NCBI RefSeq assembly: GCF_038396675.1
Contig: NC_088933.1
Span: 40,098,501-40,162,500, forward strand
From: Hydra vulgaris
Taxonomy: Eukaryota > Cnidaria > Hydrozoa > Anthoathecata > Hydridae
DNA length: 64,000 bases
Reading direction: 5' to 3'
In this document: positions 51,835 through 63,539 of the stretch, in pieces
How positions within the stretch are numbered: the stretch's first letter is position 1
Layout: each line of letters begins with the position of its first letter
Position numbers and translations under genes: made by a program
Notes under the pieces: generated by a model
What the model saw: the letters and a program-made list of their open reading frames with translations, nothing else
Database searches by the model: none
Told to the model about the DNA's origin: nothing

Positions 51835-53561
51835 TTAAATGAAGTATTTTTTTTTTTGATAGTCATGTGCTGAGTTAAGTTTTGTCTTGCAATAGTTACA
51901 TCTGGATTGGTAAATTGTTTTAGATGCCTCTCGACATGCAGTTCGATATAGTTTTATCTAAAAAATTACCATTTTTTCCATAATGACGCTCCAGTTAACG
52001 ACGTTGACTTTTTTAATCTTTTTATCTGAAGATAACCATTTACTTTTATGCTTGCGAAGTCTAATTGAATATTTTCGAATGGGTACCAAACTATCAAGAT
52101 CGGTTGTTATATTTGTTCTTTTTATGTTCAGCATAATTAACCACATTAATTTTAGGTAATAAAAAGCATGGCATCACTTTCATTTCTTCCATAAAACATG
52201 ATAAACTTAGTTCTTTTTTATTTCGATTCAAAAACTAAACAGTTCTATTTTTTAAAGGTTGGTATTGGAGTTCTACCTGTACCGAATAGTGATCCGAAGT
52301 CTAATACTTGAATATTGCTGAGTGAAATACCATCATAGCGATTTATTACTAGATCAAGCAGGTTGGCAATACCAGAAGTTAATGTTAGGCAAGTTGAATA
52401 TTTAACTCGTTGAATCATGCTGTAGATTTCTAAAATATTAGGAAATCTTGGATTGATAGTTGTTCGAGTGGTACCTGGGCAGTTAAAGTCACCGTACAGA
52501 AGCATTTCTGCTGACAAAGTTTGAAGTTTTTCTAGAAGATCAGAGAATTCCAATAAGAAAATGCAAGTCGGAATGATTGGATATGATAAATAAATAGCAA
52601 CAACATTGTAAAACATATTTGTTAAATTTAGTTTAGCAGATGTACGTTTATAGGCAAGTAGATAATAAGAGTTTAATATTTACCTTGTCTCGGTATATTA
52701 TTGGAACGCCTCCCACCCCTACCCCACCCTCATGGTCAGATTGGCAGTGTTGAATTGTTTTGTAACCTGGTGGCGCCATATCTTCTTGAACTGCAGCAAG
52801 ATTGTCTGGCTTTATCCAAGTTTCAGTCAGTACAAAACGATACTGAAGATTGATTTTGTGTTATATCATGTCAGATTTCTTGCGAGTAAGTGCTGCACTT
52901 ATAGTGCTACAAATTTTTCTGAGTTCACTATCAAACAATCTCTCATTTTCTGTTTTGCCTTTGTTAATAAAAATATTTTTTTTTCATTGTTAATAAAAAT
53001 ATTTTTCTAATTGATATTAAACTTCTACTATTTGGAATTCATCTTAAAATTTTTCTTTGTTTTCTAATTCAACTAAGATGAGCTCTGGTTCCTCTGGTCT
53101 TTTGGTATGTTGTGTTAGTTGAATTATTCTTTTTGCATTTTTTATTGAAAAGTCAGGCTTAACTGTTTTTAGTATCGTTTTAATGACTTGTTCATTATTT
53201 TCTTCGTTTATTTGTTTGTCCATTTTGGTTTGATCAGCAACTCTACTTATAATAATGTTATTTTCAATTCAATTTTTTAGTAATTAAATTCATTAGTTAT
53301 TTTAGCCATCATTACCAATACAGTTTCTTTTGGTTTTGTTTGTACAATATTCTCATATGCTTGTGCATATGAGAATATTGTTGTGGGTTTATTTGCTGTT
53401 GCTGCTGAACCATTTATTTTTTCAACTTCAAGAGTTTTAATCAGTTTTTGAAGGTCCGAAACACTTAATAATATTTTGTCACACTGTTTGTGCATTTTTT
53501 TGGTAACCTCAGGCATTGTTGACCGGCTTGGCTCTTCTAAGCATTCATAGTCAAATTCCAT
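51835..53561 (-). pseudogene. LINE 5' half: ORF1-like plus apurinic endonuclease
   Basis: From 53561 leftwards: an ORF1-like start (MEFDYECLEEPSRSTMPEVT) and an RRM-like segment (NNIIISRVADQTKMDKQ, SIKNAKRIIQLTQHTKRPEE). Then comes the endonuclease with RFVLTETWIKPDNLAAVQED, APPGYKTIQHCQSDHEGGVG, AEMLLYGDFNCPG and, after a frameshift, SDHYSVQV. TETW, GDFN and SDH are the metal- and phosphate-binding motifs of AP-type endonucleases, so the three active-site blocks are still readable. A linker (RKYSIRLRKHKSKWLSSDKK; CREASKTIYQSRCNYCKTKL) leads towards a missing reverse transcriptase. L2/CR1-like by layout. Stops and shifts make it non-functional. Confidence 0.75.
53344..53381. repeat. Perfect hairpin inside the LINE ORF1-like region
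   Basis: ACAATATTCTCATATGC and its exact reverse complement around TTGT (17-bp arms). It sits within the open frame of the ORF1-like segment. Confidence 0.95.
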
Positions 53562-53599
53562 TTATTTTGAATGGGCTACCACTCTGAATACCAGGGGAT

Positions 53600-55240
53600 T
53601 ACTTTTTATTTCAGCAGGTTGCAAGTAAACGTTATAATTTTTTTTATAGATTCAAATTACGAAATAAAAAAATTATTATTTGAGAAAAAAAAGTTTGTAA
53701 AACTTGAGTTTGGCATGCTTTTAATATTTTTTCTTAAATGACCGAAGTTACATGGTGATCAAACTTGGGCAATTTAACGGTTCTTCAATTTTATTTTAAT
53801 GTATGAATCTATTCTATGAATTTTTGGAGCAAGTGTTCGATTTATTCAAATAAGCACAGACTGTATGAAAGCCAATCTTGAAAAGAATATATATTGAAGA
53901 AAAACTACTAAAGAGATTGTAAAAAGAAAGTTAGAAGATGTAAATATAGATAAAGTACAATGAAAAGAATATAACAAAATTATTATCTAGTAATGATTTC
54001 GGATAAAATTATTGAAAGAAATGATAAAGAACATTGATTTTAAAAAGCACTAAAATATTGTAATTTTTTATTTGGTATTTAAAACTATTAGCACAATTTA
54101 ATTTGTTTTTTTTATATCTTTTAATTTTTCACAATATTTTTCAATAAGCATACTTAAAATTGTGAATGAGGTCTTCTTAAATTTCTTTTTTTTTATTCTA
54201 ATATTAGTAATATAGATGTAGTTATTGTAATTTCATAGTTGTAATGATTTATATTTGGTTAGTAAAGGTTTAAATCGAAGTTGTATATCTTAGATTTAGT
54301 TTTCAAAGTTTTCTTTTCCTTTCGAGGTTGCCATTTTGGTTCTTGTCAAAAAACGTATATGAGCGCAGTTTCACCATTCTGAAAAATACTCAGTTTATTT
54401 GTCGAAAGTTTTAGTTACGAATGTCTGAGTTGTTTACCGAGTTTTAAGTGCGTTGTTTTAAAGTCTGCCCCTCTAACTTGAAATTCTATACTTTCGTATA
54501 ATTAATTTATCACAAATTTCTTTGTTTTTCTTTTCCAAATACCCTTGTGAAATGTTTGTTTGCAAAAATTTGATCCTAATGCTTTTCAAAAATAGCTATA
54601 AGCAATATCACAATATAGAAAAAGAGACTACAGAGGTGGAAGGCATTTCCTAGCAATAAAACTTAAAAACATAATAAATATAAAATAAATGTCAACAACT
54701 GCTGTTTGAAGCAACATTAGTCTCATTTGACAATCTCTCATTTGACGCAATTTTCGAAGAAACACGATCTTTCATTGTTTCACTGATAGAAAATTTGTAT
54801 GTTTTAAAACATCTGTTGAAAATATAATTAAAAAGTTTGAAATATACAAAAACATTTGTTTTGAAGATTAAAAACATCATTTGAGATTTAAAAAAATTCA
54901 ATATTTGTCAGGTTTGTGGTCTCGAAAGAACTTAGGCCTAAACCTACCAAATGTAATGCCCAAAAAACCGGACAAAAGGTTCGCGATACGCAATAGTTTG
55001 AGACATTCAATTTGTGAAATATAAAGAATGCGTTTAGCAATGAAAAAGTAAGTTGTAAATTGTCTTTAACATCCGAACGTAATAATTGAACAAACATTGA
55101 GTATTTAGTATTTAAATACTTATCGCTATTTGGTAAATATTTTGACATAATAACTCAAACCATAAGTAAAAAGCTACTCGGCGATAAAGGAATAAACTCT
55201 CGATGAGTTTCACATCGAAAGTCTTGCCAACAAGTTATAT
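53600..55240. other. No gene recognised
   Basis: AT-rich. A minus-strand open frame at 54888-55148 (86 codons, LLRSDVKDNLQLTFSLLNAF) has no recognisable motif. Nothing else is supported. Confidence 0.4.
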
Positions 55241-56320
55241 TTTAGTTGTAATATTTGTTATAGCGAATTACTTTTTTTAAATCTGGGACTAGTTAAAACA
55301 GATGGTGGTGATGTCATAGAACTCAAAATGTTGTCAGCAAACATTAAAAAGTATTTTGGAATCAATTTTGAAAAACTTATTTTTTGCATCGGCAACCGAA
55401 GGTGCAAGTGTTTTGCGTAAGTTTAGACGTGTAAGCCCTTCTTACCACGTGCTATTCATGAGTCGTGTTATTCATCTGGTTGTGAGGAATATTTTTAGCA
55501 AAATAGCAAGAAACTGAGTTATTTTACCTGATACTGAAATCACGTAAAAAATACGTAATAATGAAATTACTTTAACACATTCATAATCAAAATCGGATTA
55601 TAATTTTAATGAATTAGATAATGGTGATTTATTTAAGAAAACTATTGAAATATTTTTTAGCCAAATTACAAAAAGGAAATAAAAGAAATTAAAAAAAAAC
55701 AGTGGGTTTTTAAAGGTGCCAAACCGGTATTTTACAGCGGTATGTGAAACAAAAATTTAAAAAGGAAATTAGTTTAACAAGATATTTTTCATCAAAAGAA
55801 AATACAAGGTTTCCTTATTCACCACTAAACCTGACATTAGCATACACAAAAGAACTAATGGTACTGTTATTTTTACAGAAGCATCTACACAGTAAACTGA
55901 TTGTGAAGATGCATAAATTTTGTGTAATAATCATAAACTTGAATCTAAACTAAGATCAATATCATTTTCCGTAGAATTGAATATAGCAAAGCAAGTATTC
56001 TGTCAATATTCAAATAAAAAAATGCCAATTAATGTGAATAATTTAATTTTTTTAAACAACAAGTTTTATATTGATGAAATCACTGGAATATTATCAAGAA
56101 TTATGGATTTATTATATAATGACCTTCTAACAGTGAATATCGCCGTTAATATTGGTAAATTGACGGCGAGCTAACGACTCTTTTAAACGTCGGGATCTGA
56201 GGTGTCAAAATTAAGTACAAAAATGAAAGACAAATCTATAAAAGCTTTGAGTTTCAGTCTCATTTATAAAAGAACAATTAATGATATTAATAAATATTAA
56301 ATGTTGGAATATTTTTTCCT
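55240..56320 (+). pseudogene. hAT transposase remnant (third hAT family in the window)
   Basis: Plus-strand pieces: LVKTDGGDVIELKMLSANIK, then in another frame ASATEGASVLRKFRRVSPSY followed by HVLFMSRVIHLVVRNIF. This is the TDGAxVMxKFGR...H..C..H.IHLAV block; the catalytic Asp of TDGA is Glu here and the second His is Arg. ISLTRYFSSKENTRFPYSPL, TYAKEL-like TLAYTKELMVLLF, LSRIMDLLYNDLLTV and VSKLSTKMKDKSIKAL follow (the C-terminal L..RI..LY..LL...PTSVEAERAFS...LR..L.DK.INAL region). Many stops. Confidence 0.6.
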
Positions 56321-56482
56321 TTTATTTCTAGATTTTTAACACAAGTTATTCGAATTAAAAAGTTTACATTTGGATCTTTGAATAATTCAAATATTCAAAA
56401 ACCGCGAACCTTAAACCGAGTAGGTACAATTTGCTGAGCAGATCATTTAAATGGTACAAACGGCAGAGTGAATTTTAAAAAC

Positions 56483-56930
56483 AACTGAATTCTTATAAGT
56501 GATTTGTCAAATAATTTGGCAGACCACATGAAAACGGAGCTCTCCAAGTTAAAAGTTAATGATAGAAAGAGTTAGTAGTTTAGAGACTAAAGGCTTGTAC
56601 ACAAATGTTTTTTTGTGCACAAGACTCTACTATTGATGATATATCCTTTTTACCATCAATCTTCATTTAATTATTAAACATTGTACCTAAACTTGCGATA
56701 ACCCGAGCAACTCTAACATATGACCTGCCGAATTATTTCGCAGATCATATATTAGAATACTGTTTTTAATTTTTTTATTGTAAAGCGTAAACTATCTTAC
56801 ACAAAAGCTTTGAGCACAATACTCAAGTCTTTCTACTATTAACTTTCTGTTTGGAGTGCTACGTATACATCTGACCTGCCGAAATATTTGGCAGATCACT
56901 TATAAAAATTCAACTAGTACCATATGAATG
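56483..56930. repeat. Inverted-repeat element with a third internal copy
   Basis: CAnnTGAATTnTTATAAGTG plus a GGCAGACC hairpin at the left (56483-56535) is the inverse of GACCTGCCGAAATATTTGGC plus AGATCACTTATAAAAATTCA at the right (about 56876-56925). A third copy in right-arm orientation lies at 56727-56765. Each copy is itself a small hairpin (TGCCGAAA/TTTGGCA). Confidence 0.6.
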
Positions 56931-57324
56931 ACCTGCTCCGCTAATTTGCTTAGCTCTGCTATGCCGGATGTACCTACCCCCTTAAACTTTTATTGGTAAA
57001 TCGCTAAAATACTCAATTTAAGTTTAAGACTCTTTTTAAGAAATTGCCGTCAGTCGGTTATTAGTTTAAACAATCAAGATATTTCTTTAAATTTTGGTCT
57101 GCAAGATCTTACTTTGGATTTTGGACGACCTTTTTAAGTTTGTTTCAATAACAATATGTCTATCAAAATTTTGTATGTTATATAATTTAATATTATATAA
57201 TTGCAGTGTATTATGGAATTCTAATTTTAGCTTTAATTTCAAGACCATTAAAATCTCAATTTCTTGTGTGCTACTTCTAAGTGATGACTTTGCTCGGTGC
57301 TGGTATTATTTTAACTCTTGTAAA

Positions 57325-57581
57325 GACTATCAAACAATAGAAAAGAAAGACTATCAAACAATAGAAAAGAAAGACTATCAAACAATAGAAAAGAAAGACT
57401 ATCAAACAATAGAAAAGAAAGACTATCAAACAATAGAAAAGAAAGACTATCAAACAATAGAAAAGAAAGACTATCAAACAATAGAAAAGAAAGACTATCA
57501 AACAATAGAAAAGAAAGAATATCAAACAATAGAAAAGAAAGACTATCAAACAATAGAAAAAAAAGACTATCAAACAATAGA
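57325..57581 (+). repeat. 24-bp minisatellite, about 10.7 units, open in frame as KDYQTIEK repeats
   Basis: Eleven nearly identical 24-bp units. One plus-strand frame reads (K)DYQTIEK-KDYQTIEK... through all units (one D changed to E), and an open frame extends from 57094 to 57654. Because the unit is a multiple of three, a minus frame is open as well, so openness alone is weak evidence. Each unit starts GACTATCAA, like exon 7 of the receptor gene ((G)ACTATCAA), and carries a YxxI motif. A TTTTAACTCTTGTAAAG just upstream could be an acceptor. Confidence 0.5.
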
Positions 57582-57659
57582 ATGTTCCTCAAGGAAAGAG
57601 CTACAACTACCAGTTTTTTTGTTTTGTTTACTTTTAGATTTTAAGTGGATATAATATTT

Positions 57660-58270
57660 TTTTTCTTTTTAAATTAGAGTGAAAAAGCATTTTCTTTTTT
57701 TATTGGAAGTTTACAGATTTAAACACTGTGTAAAAGTTCCAGCTCATTTGATCTATACTCACGCCCACACACCTTGAAAATCTAGGACTCTAATGCTGAA
57801 AAAAAATCCCATCAAAATCCTTTTAACCAATGATCGTGTATGTTATAAGGTTTTCTTAACACCAAAAATTGAAATCATTGTTTGAAATCCAAAAGAGGTA
57901 CTTTATTTTGGATACTTTGTACAGAAAGTTAAATTTAACCGTTATTTAATAATAGGTATCACCTCATAAAAATGAACCATTTTACAAATTTTTAATCATC
58001 AAAGTGATATTTGATCATACTAAATTTTGTATAGTTACTTATATAAAGCATATCTGGAATTTCAATTAATTTTTTTTTGAGCTTAGAGAATTTACTTGTT
58101 TATCCCGTTCACGTACTTTTTGTTTTCGTCCATACAAAAAATATTTCATTTCCACGCGCTAAAAATTCCTTTTTCATCATGCTTACGTTTGCCAAAAACC
58201 GCGAAGAAAAAACTGCAGAAAATCTGTTTGTTTAATCTGTATGAAAAAAGGAAACATGCAATCGAAAGAA
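57660..58270. other. No gene seen
   Basis: AT-rich, scattered stops in all frames. Confidence 0.45.
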
Positions 58271-59354
58271 CCTTCCCAGTCGGCATATCTAGGATTGTAA
58301 ATACTCGGAGTATTGATCACGTATAACATTCCGCCGTTGATACCAGAAAAATACGCATTTAGTTTTAAGTTTCGAATTCGAGTTCAATACCATTTATTTA
58401 TCAAAAATACGTATTATTTAATATTTGATCAAAATGGGATACGATATCGTACCCGATTTTGATTAAATATCAACATATAACGGAAAAACGAAAATCTTTG
58501 CTTTAAAGCGCATGCTTAAACTGAAATTGTGAAAGCAAAATTTAAATTAAAAAGTTTTCTCTTGAGAAATTTAGCAAAAAGTTTGTCTGGAATGAAAAGG
58601 AACAGTCAGGAATACATGAAAAGTTGTATGAAGAGATATCGTTCTGCTAAAGCGGTATCGCATATCTCCATTACAGTTACAGTACTTTTTTGTACTAAAA
58701 AAGTTACTAAAACTTTATCATCAAAATATTTATTACTACTTTTAAATTTATTTAGTTTTATCAAGTCCTAAATTAATATAATTCAAATATATTATAAATC
58801 CTATCATTTCATACCTTACTTATTTTATTATGTTGATTGTTATTTTATTAACATTTCTGTTATGCTATTACCTTTTTTTGTACTTTTTTAAAAAATTTAG
58901 AAAAATAAATTAAAATTTCGAGCCAACACTGACATTTTATTGTTGCTAAACGTTAAATTTTGTTACAAGGATTGCAGTTCTTCTATCTGTTTTTTGCTCT
59001 TTATTCAATAAGTATTTGATTTAAATTAAATATGATTATAATTTGATATTTTATTACGAGATATATGTTTTTATATATGAATCTTTTTAGATTTTTTCTG
59101 GTTATTTTTAAATTTTTTGTTCGCGCAATTCAAGTTATATATGTTTATAGTTTGCATATATGTTTATATTATGTTCAAAGTTAAAAAGTTTTTGATAAAT
59201 ATATGTATGTGGTAATATGTGTTATGTAATTGTTTTATAAATGTGTCATTAAAATAGTATAAAATGTATCTATTGTGTATATAAACATTATATGAGGTGT
59301 TTATATATGTTATATAAAGTTAAATAAATGTATTGTGTTTTATAGTTATTATAT

Positions 59355-59404
59355 AAAACATGGAAACAACATAATATAAACATATTATGTTGTTTCCATG
59401 TTTT
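59355..59404. repeat. Perfect hairpin, 23-bp arms
   Basis: Arms 59355-59377 and 59382-59404 are exact reverse complements with a 4-base loop (AAAC). Confidence 0.97.
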
Positions 59405-60313
59405 CAAAGTGTGTGACTTGGCAAACATGTTGAGCAAGATTTTGCGTAAAGTTGTTATTTATGTTACTAATGTTGTTACATTTGGCTTACCTTTATGTTG
59501 GTGTCTATTCTTAAAATTTATAAGTGGTTTTATTATTGAAACTCACTGCTTTTAATCATTCACTAAAAGCCACTCAAGAAAAATTATTTTGTCGTATATA
59601 CATTTTGTTTATATCTCAATTTGAATTTTTAGAACCATGAAATACCAACATGATTTGTTTTCTAAAAGCTAACATGAAATAACAATATTTAACAACTACT
59701 ACTCTCTTATCATGACATCTTATCTCTATCAGATATATTGATTTTCTATTCATATATGATATTTTTCTTTGTATTTATCCCTTACATTTTTTCATTTCAG
59801 ATTTATCATATGATGGATTAATGCAATATAAAATGTATATATGTGTTTCTTATTCACATTTTATTTTACAAGCAAGGTCTGCAAGCAAATTTGAGCTGAA
59901 AATTTTTTTTAGCTTTTAAGGAGAATTGGTGTTATTCTTTGTTTAACTTAATTTGTTTAAATATAGTAGTTCTAACAAATAAATGTTTGTTTGTTCTTGG
60001 TTTTTTACTTATCTGTTTTCAGATTCTTATAAACTAGGCAACTCAGCTAAGCAAGTTTTGTTTTATTTTTTAGTGCTATTGGAAAGAGCTGAAAGTTATT
60101 TTTTAGAGTGATTGAAAAGAACTGAAGTGTTTTTTAGTTACTTCACACGGTGTAAGTGATACTGGTTTGAGTAAGTTTACTATTTTGTTTTGTTTTATAT
60201 TGGATTTATTTTATATTAGATATGTTTTTTGTGTATTTAACATGGAAAACTGACTGTAATTTGTTGACACGAAAGTATATAAACATAAATCTGCCTATAT
60301 TTCAGTATATTTA

Positions 60314-60318
<5 letters not shown>

Positions 60319-60401
<83 letters not shown>
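60319..60401. repeat. (TA)n microsatellite
   Basis: About 41 TA units. Confidence 0.95.
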
Positions 60402-60405
<4 letters not shown>

Positions 60406-61095
60406 CTTTAGAGTAAAATATACAGACTGACATTGCTTCAATTTTTTATACAAGATTGTGCATTTATTATTTTTGTTCATTAAGGTAAAAATAATTTTGT
60501 GCATTGTAGATTCTTTGTTAAATTAAAAATAATTGATGTAAATAAATATTGTTTAATATTTTTGATAAACAACTATTGTATATAATTTATGTATATAAGC
60601 ATATAAAAAGATATGGATTTCAATAAATCTTAAGTTTAAATAAAGTCTTTGATTAGAAAAGATCACAATTTGTAAGATTCTTTTACATTCATTTATTCAA
60701 TTGTAACAATAGTAAGATTTAGACACTTCAGAACAAAGCAAAGTATGAGTTTAACTATTTATAGTAACAATAAACACTTTTAAATCTAAATAATTTTTTT
60801 TTTTTTATAATATCATTTTTTTTTTTAGTTTGTCTTCCCTTTGTCATCTTTTGATTAGTTAGCTAACTGTTGAAACATGGTTTTAATTTTGTAAATTTAG
60901 TATGATGTGAAGTTTACTCTATTAATCATTAGTCAACAGTTAGAGAGAAGCTGGAGCTTAATTAAGAAATGCTGGAAATTAGCTTTTAATCAAGGTAAAA
61001 GTAATTTTGTTTACTGGTAACATAATAAAACCAGAGACTATTATTTATTCCGTGCTTTTTTACATTTTTATTAACATGCTGCTTTGGAAACACTT

Positions 61096-61122
61096 TCTCT
61101 CTCTCTCTCTCTCTCTCTCTCT
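61096..61122. repeat. (CT)n microsatellite
   Basis: Thirteen TC units. Confidence 0.9.
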
Positions 61123-61425
61123 TAGATGAGAGGGAGATTTAATAAAACTTATGTAATTACCGAGCTCTTACGTATTTCTTAATACCACAAATGATAATGA
61201 CCATTTATAAGAAATTTTTTACGAGTTGCTTGCTATTTTATGATATAGTTGCTCAAATTGTTTAACTATAATTGTCCCTTGATTGTTCAAATATCGTAAT
61301 AAATAAAATCTTTTTAGTCCAAGTATTTAAGTTAATAAAATATCTTATTAAGTTGTGGTGTTATTTGCCAGCAAAAACATTGTGTTGTCTAGCCTTTTTA
61401 TAATCTTTTTTAATTATTTTGTAGA

Positions 61426-61702
61426 CAGAATATATGAACCTGTCATTTCGAAAAGGACATAAGTCCAAAAGTTTTAGCAGTTAGTTTATAAGTTTTGAAT
61501 TAAAAATTTCTGTATGATTTATGTTTTTTTTATAAAAAATAAAAAATACGTAAGTTATATACGTTCTTTATTTATCTACTTCTATGTTTAATTTCTTTAG
61601 CAACCTAGACATTTTAATAAAAGTCATATTTTTGTTGATTTTGAAAAGTTCTAGTAAATGGACTTGTGCCCTTTTCGAAATGACAGGTTCATATATTTTC
61701 TG
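61426..61702. mobile_element. 277-bp MITE with 43-bp inverted ends
   Basis: The left end ATATATGAACCTGTCATTTC, continuing GAAAAGGACATAAGTCC, is the inverse of the right end with about three differences. The interior is AT-rich without coding capacity. The ends begin at TATATG, so a TA target duplication is possible but not separable from the sequence. Nested in the 4.2-kb candidate element. Confidence 0.8.
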
Positions 61703-62087
61703 TTATTATTATCCTAATTCTACTAACAATAAAATGCAAATAGTACTTTTGTAATTAAAAATAGTAATTTTTTTTTAATGTCTTTTTTTAGATATTTGCA
61801 GGCTTTACTTGACTTTCCTTTTCTGGTTCTTGTGTTGTGATTTTAAAAAGAACTCAACTGATGTTAATGCGGTCATATGTCGTTACCTATAAGCAATGAC
61901 GTTGTTGATACGGAGTCAAAGTTAAAATATTTATAGATAAATTTGTATTTGATATTTTAGATAATATATCAAGTTATTAATGTGTTTTTATTGTTATTAA
62001 TGGTTTAATAACTCATAACCCGTATTACGGGTTGCTTACTGCTAGTCATTATAATTATGTTATGAATTCATATTAGTTAATAAAATT

Positions 62088-62460
62088 GTATTGAATATTC
62101 TCTGGTTATCGTGTTTTATACGCGTTTAAATGCGAGTTTGATACTCAGTAGGCGTCGTATAGTATACCTGTCTCTATACGCATCTGATGTGTATTTATAA
62201 TGCGCGTTTGACACGATAAAATGGCTAACATATATTCGTAAATAATGCGTATTCTGGAAAGTTTTAAATGCGTATTTAATACCAGGAAAATATCGTATTG
62301 AATATTCTCTGGTTATTGTGTTTTATACGTGTTTACAAGAGTTTTAAATGCGAGTCTAATACTCAGTATATTAGCGTCGTATTGTATACCTGTCTTTATA
62401 CGCATTTAATGCGTATTTCTAATGCGTGTTCGACACGATAAAATGGCTAACATACATACC
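62088..62460. repeat. Subterminal duplication, two copies of about 205/165 bp
   Basis: GTATTGAATATTCTCTGGTT...ATACTCAGTA...TATACCTGTCT...TATACGCAT...CACGATAAAATGGCTAACAT occurs twice in a row with about 85-90% similarity. Each copy is rich in ATACGC/GCGTAT motifs like those near the left end of the candidate element. Confidence 0.75.
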
Positions 62461-62819
62461 ACATTGATACGTATTTAAACAAGTTTCTAATGCGCATTTA
62501 CAACTAAATTTGCCGACTGGGTTATTAGAAAAAAGTTCACGAGATTATCACAAATATTGTGAATTTCAGTGACTTTGAGTGTTCAAATAATGGTTTCAAT
62601 CCAAGAGAATACGGGCTTTCAAATACTGGAATAAGGAAACTTGGATCTGCTCTCAACTAGATTAGTCCAGAAAGGCTAGTTGAAACTAACTTTCAGTAAA
62701 AAATTGCTGAGTAGCAAGGCATTGAGAGACTAGACTTCACCATAAGCTTCCTAAAACTTGCTACCATATCTATATATTCAAATCTAGGATCTGCATCAGC
62801 TCAAAGAAAAAATTGTATT

Positions 62820-63535
62820 ATCAAGAGAACTTGAAAGTTTATCCTCCTTTGCTTCCTTTTCCTAACCAAACAATTGTTTCAGAAGTACATCCTCCCATGG
62901 AACTTCTTTTATTTCTTGGTGTGGTAAATCACATTGCGAAAAGCCTGGAACGTAAATAGCTGAAGATCATGGATTTACTTCAAGCCATTCACATCCCTCT
63001 TCAACCTTACCATGGTGGCCACAACAATGGCAATAATTGCATGAAGTTGCTCAAAAGGTGAATGAGCTGAATTTCCTTGCTGAAGCCGAAAGTCATTCAG
63101 AAGCCCTGGATTTCTGTTGTACTTTGAATTCATTCAAGGAAGTTGTTTTAGCTTTTTTTTGGCTGTTCCCTTTCACCTGATTATGTTTTGAAAGTTGAAG
63201 ATTTCAAATCCAGGTTTCTGAAGCTCCAGATTTCTGTCACTCCATAGGTAATTGCTGTTTTTCATTATGTTCAATAATTTATCAAGATGAAAAAAATTAG
63301 CCTGGGGCTGTACAGTAAACAAGCCACAGAAGCTTTACATTCTTGTTTCAAAAGTCATTGTTAAAGATACAAAAGAGATGCTTCTTGTTCCGATTACTCT
63401 CATCAGCTTCTAAATTGTGTTGTTGGTTACAACAGCAAAAAAGTGTGGAACAACTGCACAGAACTGGACCAAGATGCAAAAAAATTGAACAAGAAGAATC
63501 TGAAAAATATTGCGTTACTAGAATTATTTATTAAG
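62820..63535 (+). pseudogene. Second copy of the zinc-finger transposase-like family, C-terminal half
   Basis: Plus-strand pieces: VSEVHPPMELLLFLGVVNHI, IPLQPYHGGHNNGNNCMKLL, VNELNFLAEAESHSEALDFC, CTLNSFKEVV, SLGLYSKQATEALHSCF and SHCxRYKRDASCSDY-SHQLLNCVVGYNSKKVW. They parallel, in the same order, IPPMELYCLLGIVNN, PYHDGEFVGNDCHKLLKN, FVKTLQHFKSVVSSCFG, LGIFSGQSTKALHLIF and YGGQLLKCVIDYN of the gene in the 44.6-kb element. Here the first Glu of the FSEQATEAxH block is Lys and the second is kept. Stops near 62957 and 63060 and several shifts. It sits just right of the 4.2-kb candidate element but outside its ends. Confidence 0.6.
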
Positions 63536-63539
63536 AAGT

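Larger units (their letters stand above)
58275..62521. mobile_element. Candidate 4.2-kb non-autonomous transposon with CCCAGTCGGCA ends
   Basis: Left end CCCAGTCGGCATATCTAG and (reverse-complemented) right end CCCAGTCGGCAAATTTAG are 18-bp inverted repeats with two differences. Both sides carry subterminal ATACGCATTT/AATGCGTATT motifs within a few hundred bases, dense on the right. There is no transposase frame inside: the interior is AT-rich with hairpins, (TA)n, (CT)n and a nested MITE. No convincing target duplication, so the boundaries are inferred from the matching ends only. Confidence 0.5.

Noticed and set aside
57277-57592. Minus-strand Leu/Phe/Cys-rich open frames
   Set aside because: Shadows of the 24-bp minisatellite; any frame stays open because the unit length is a multiple of three.
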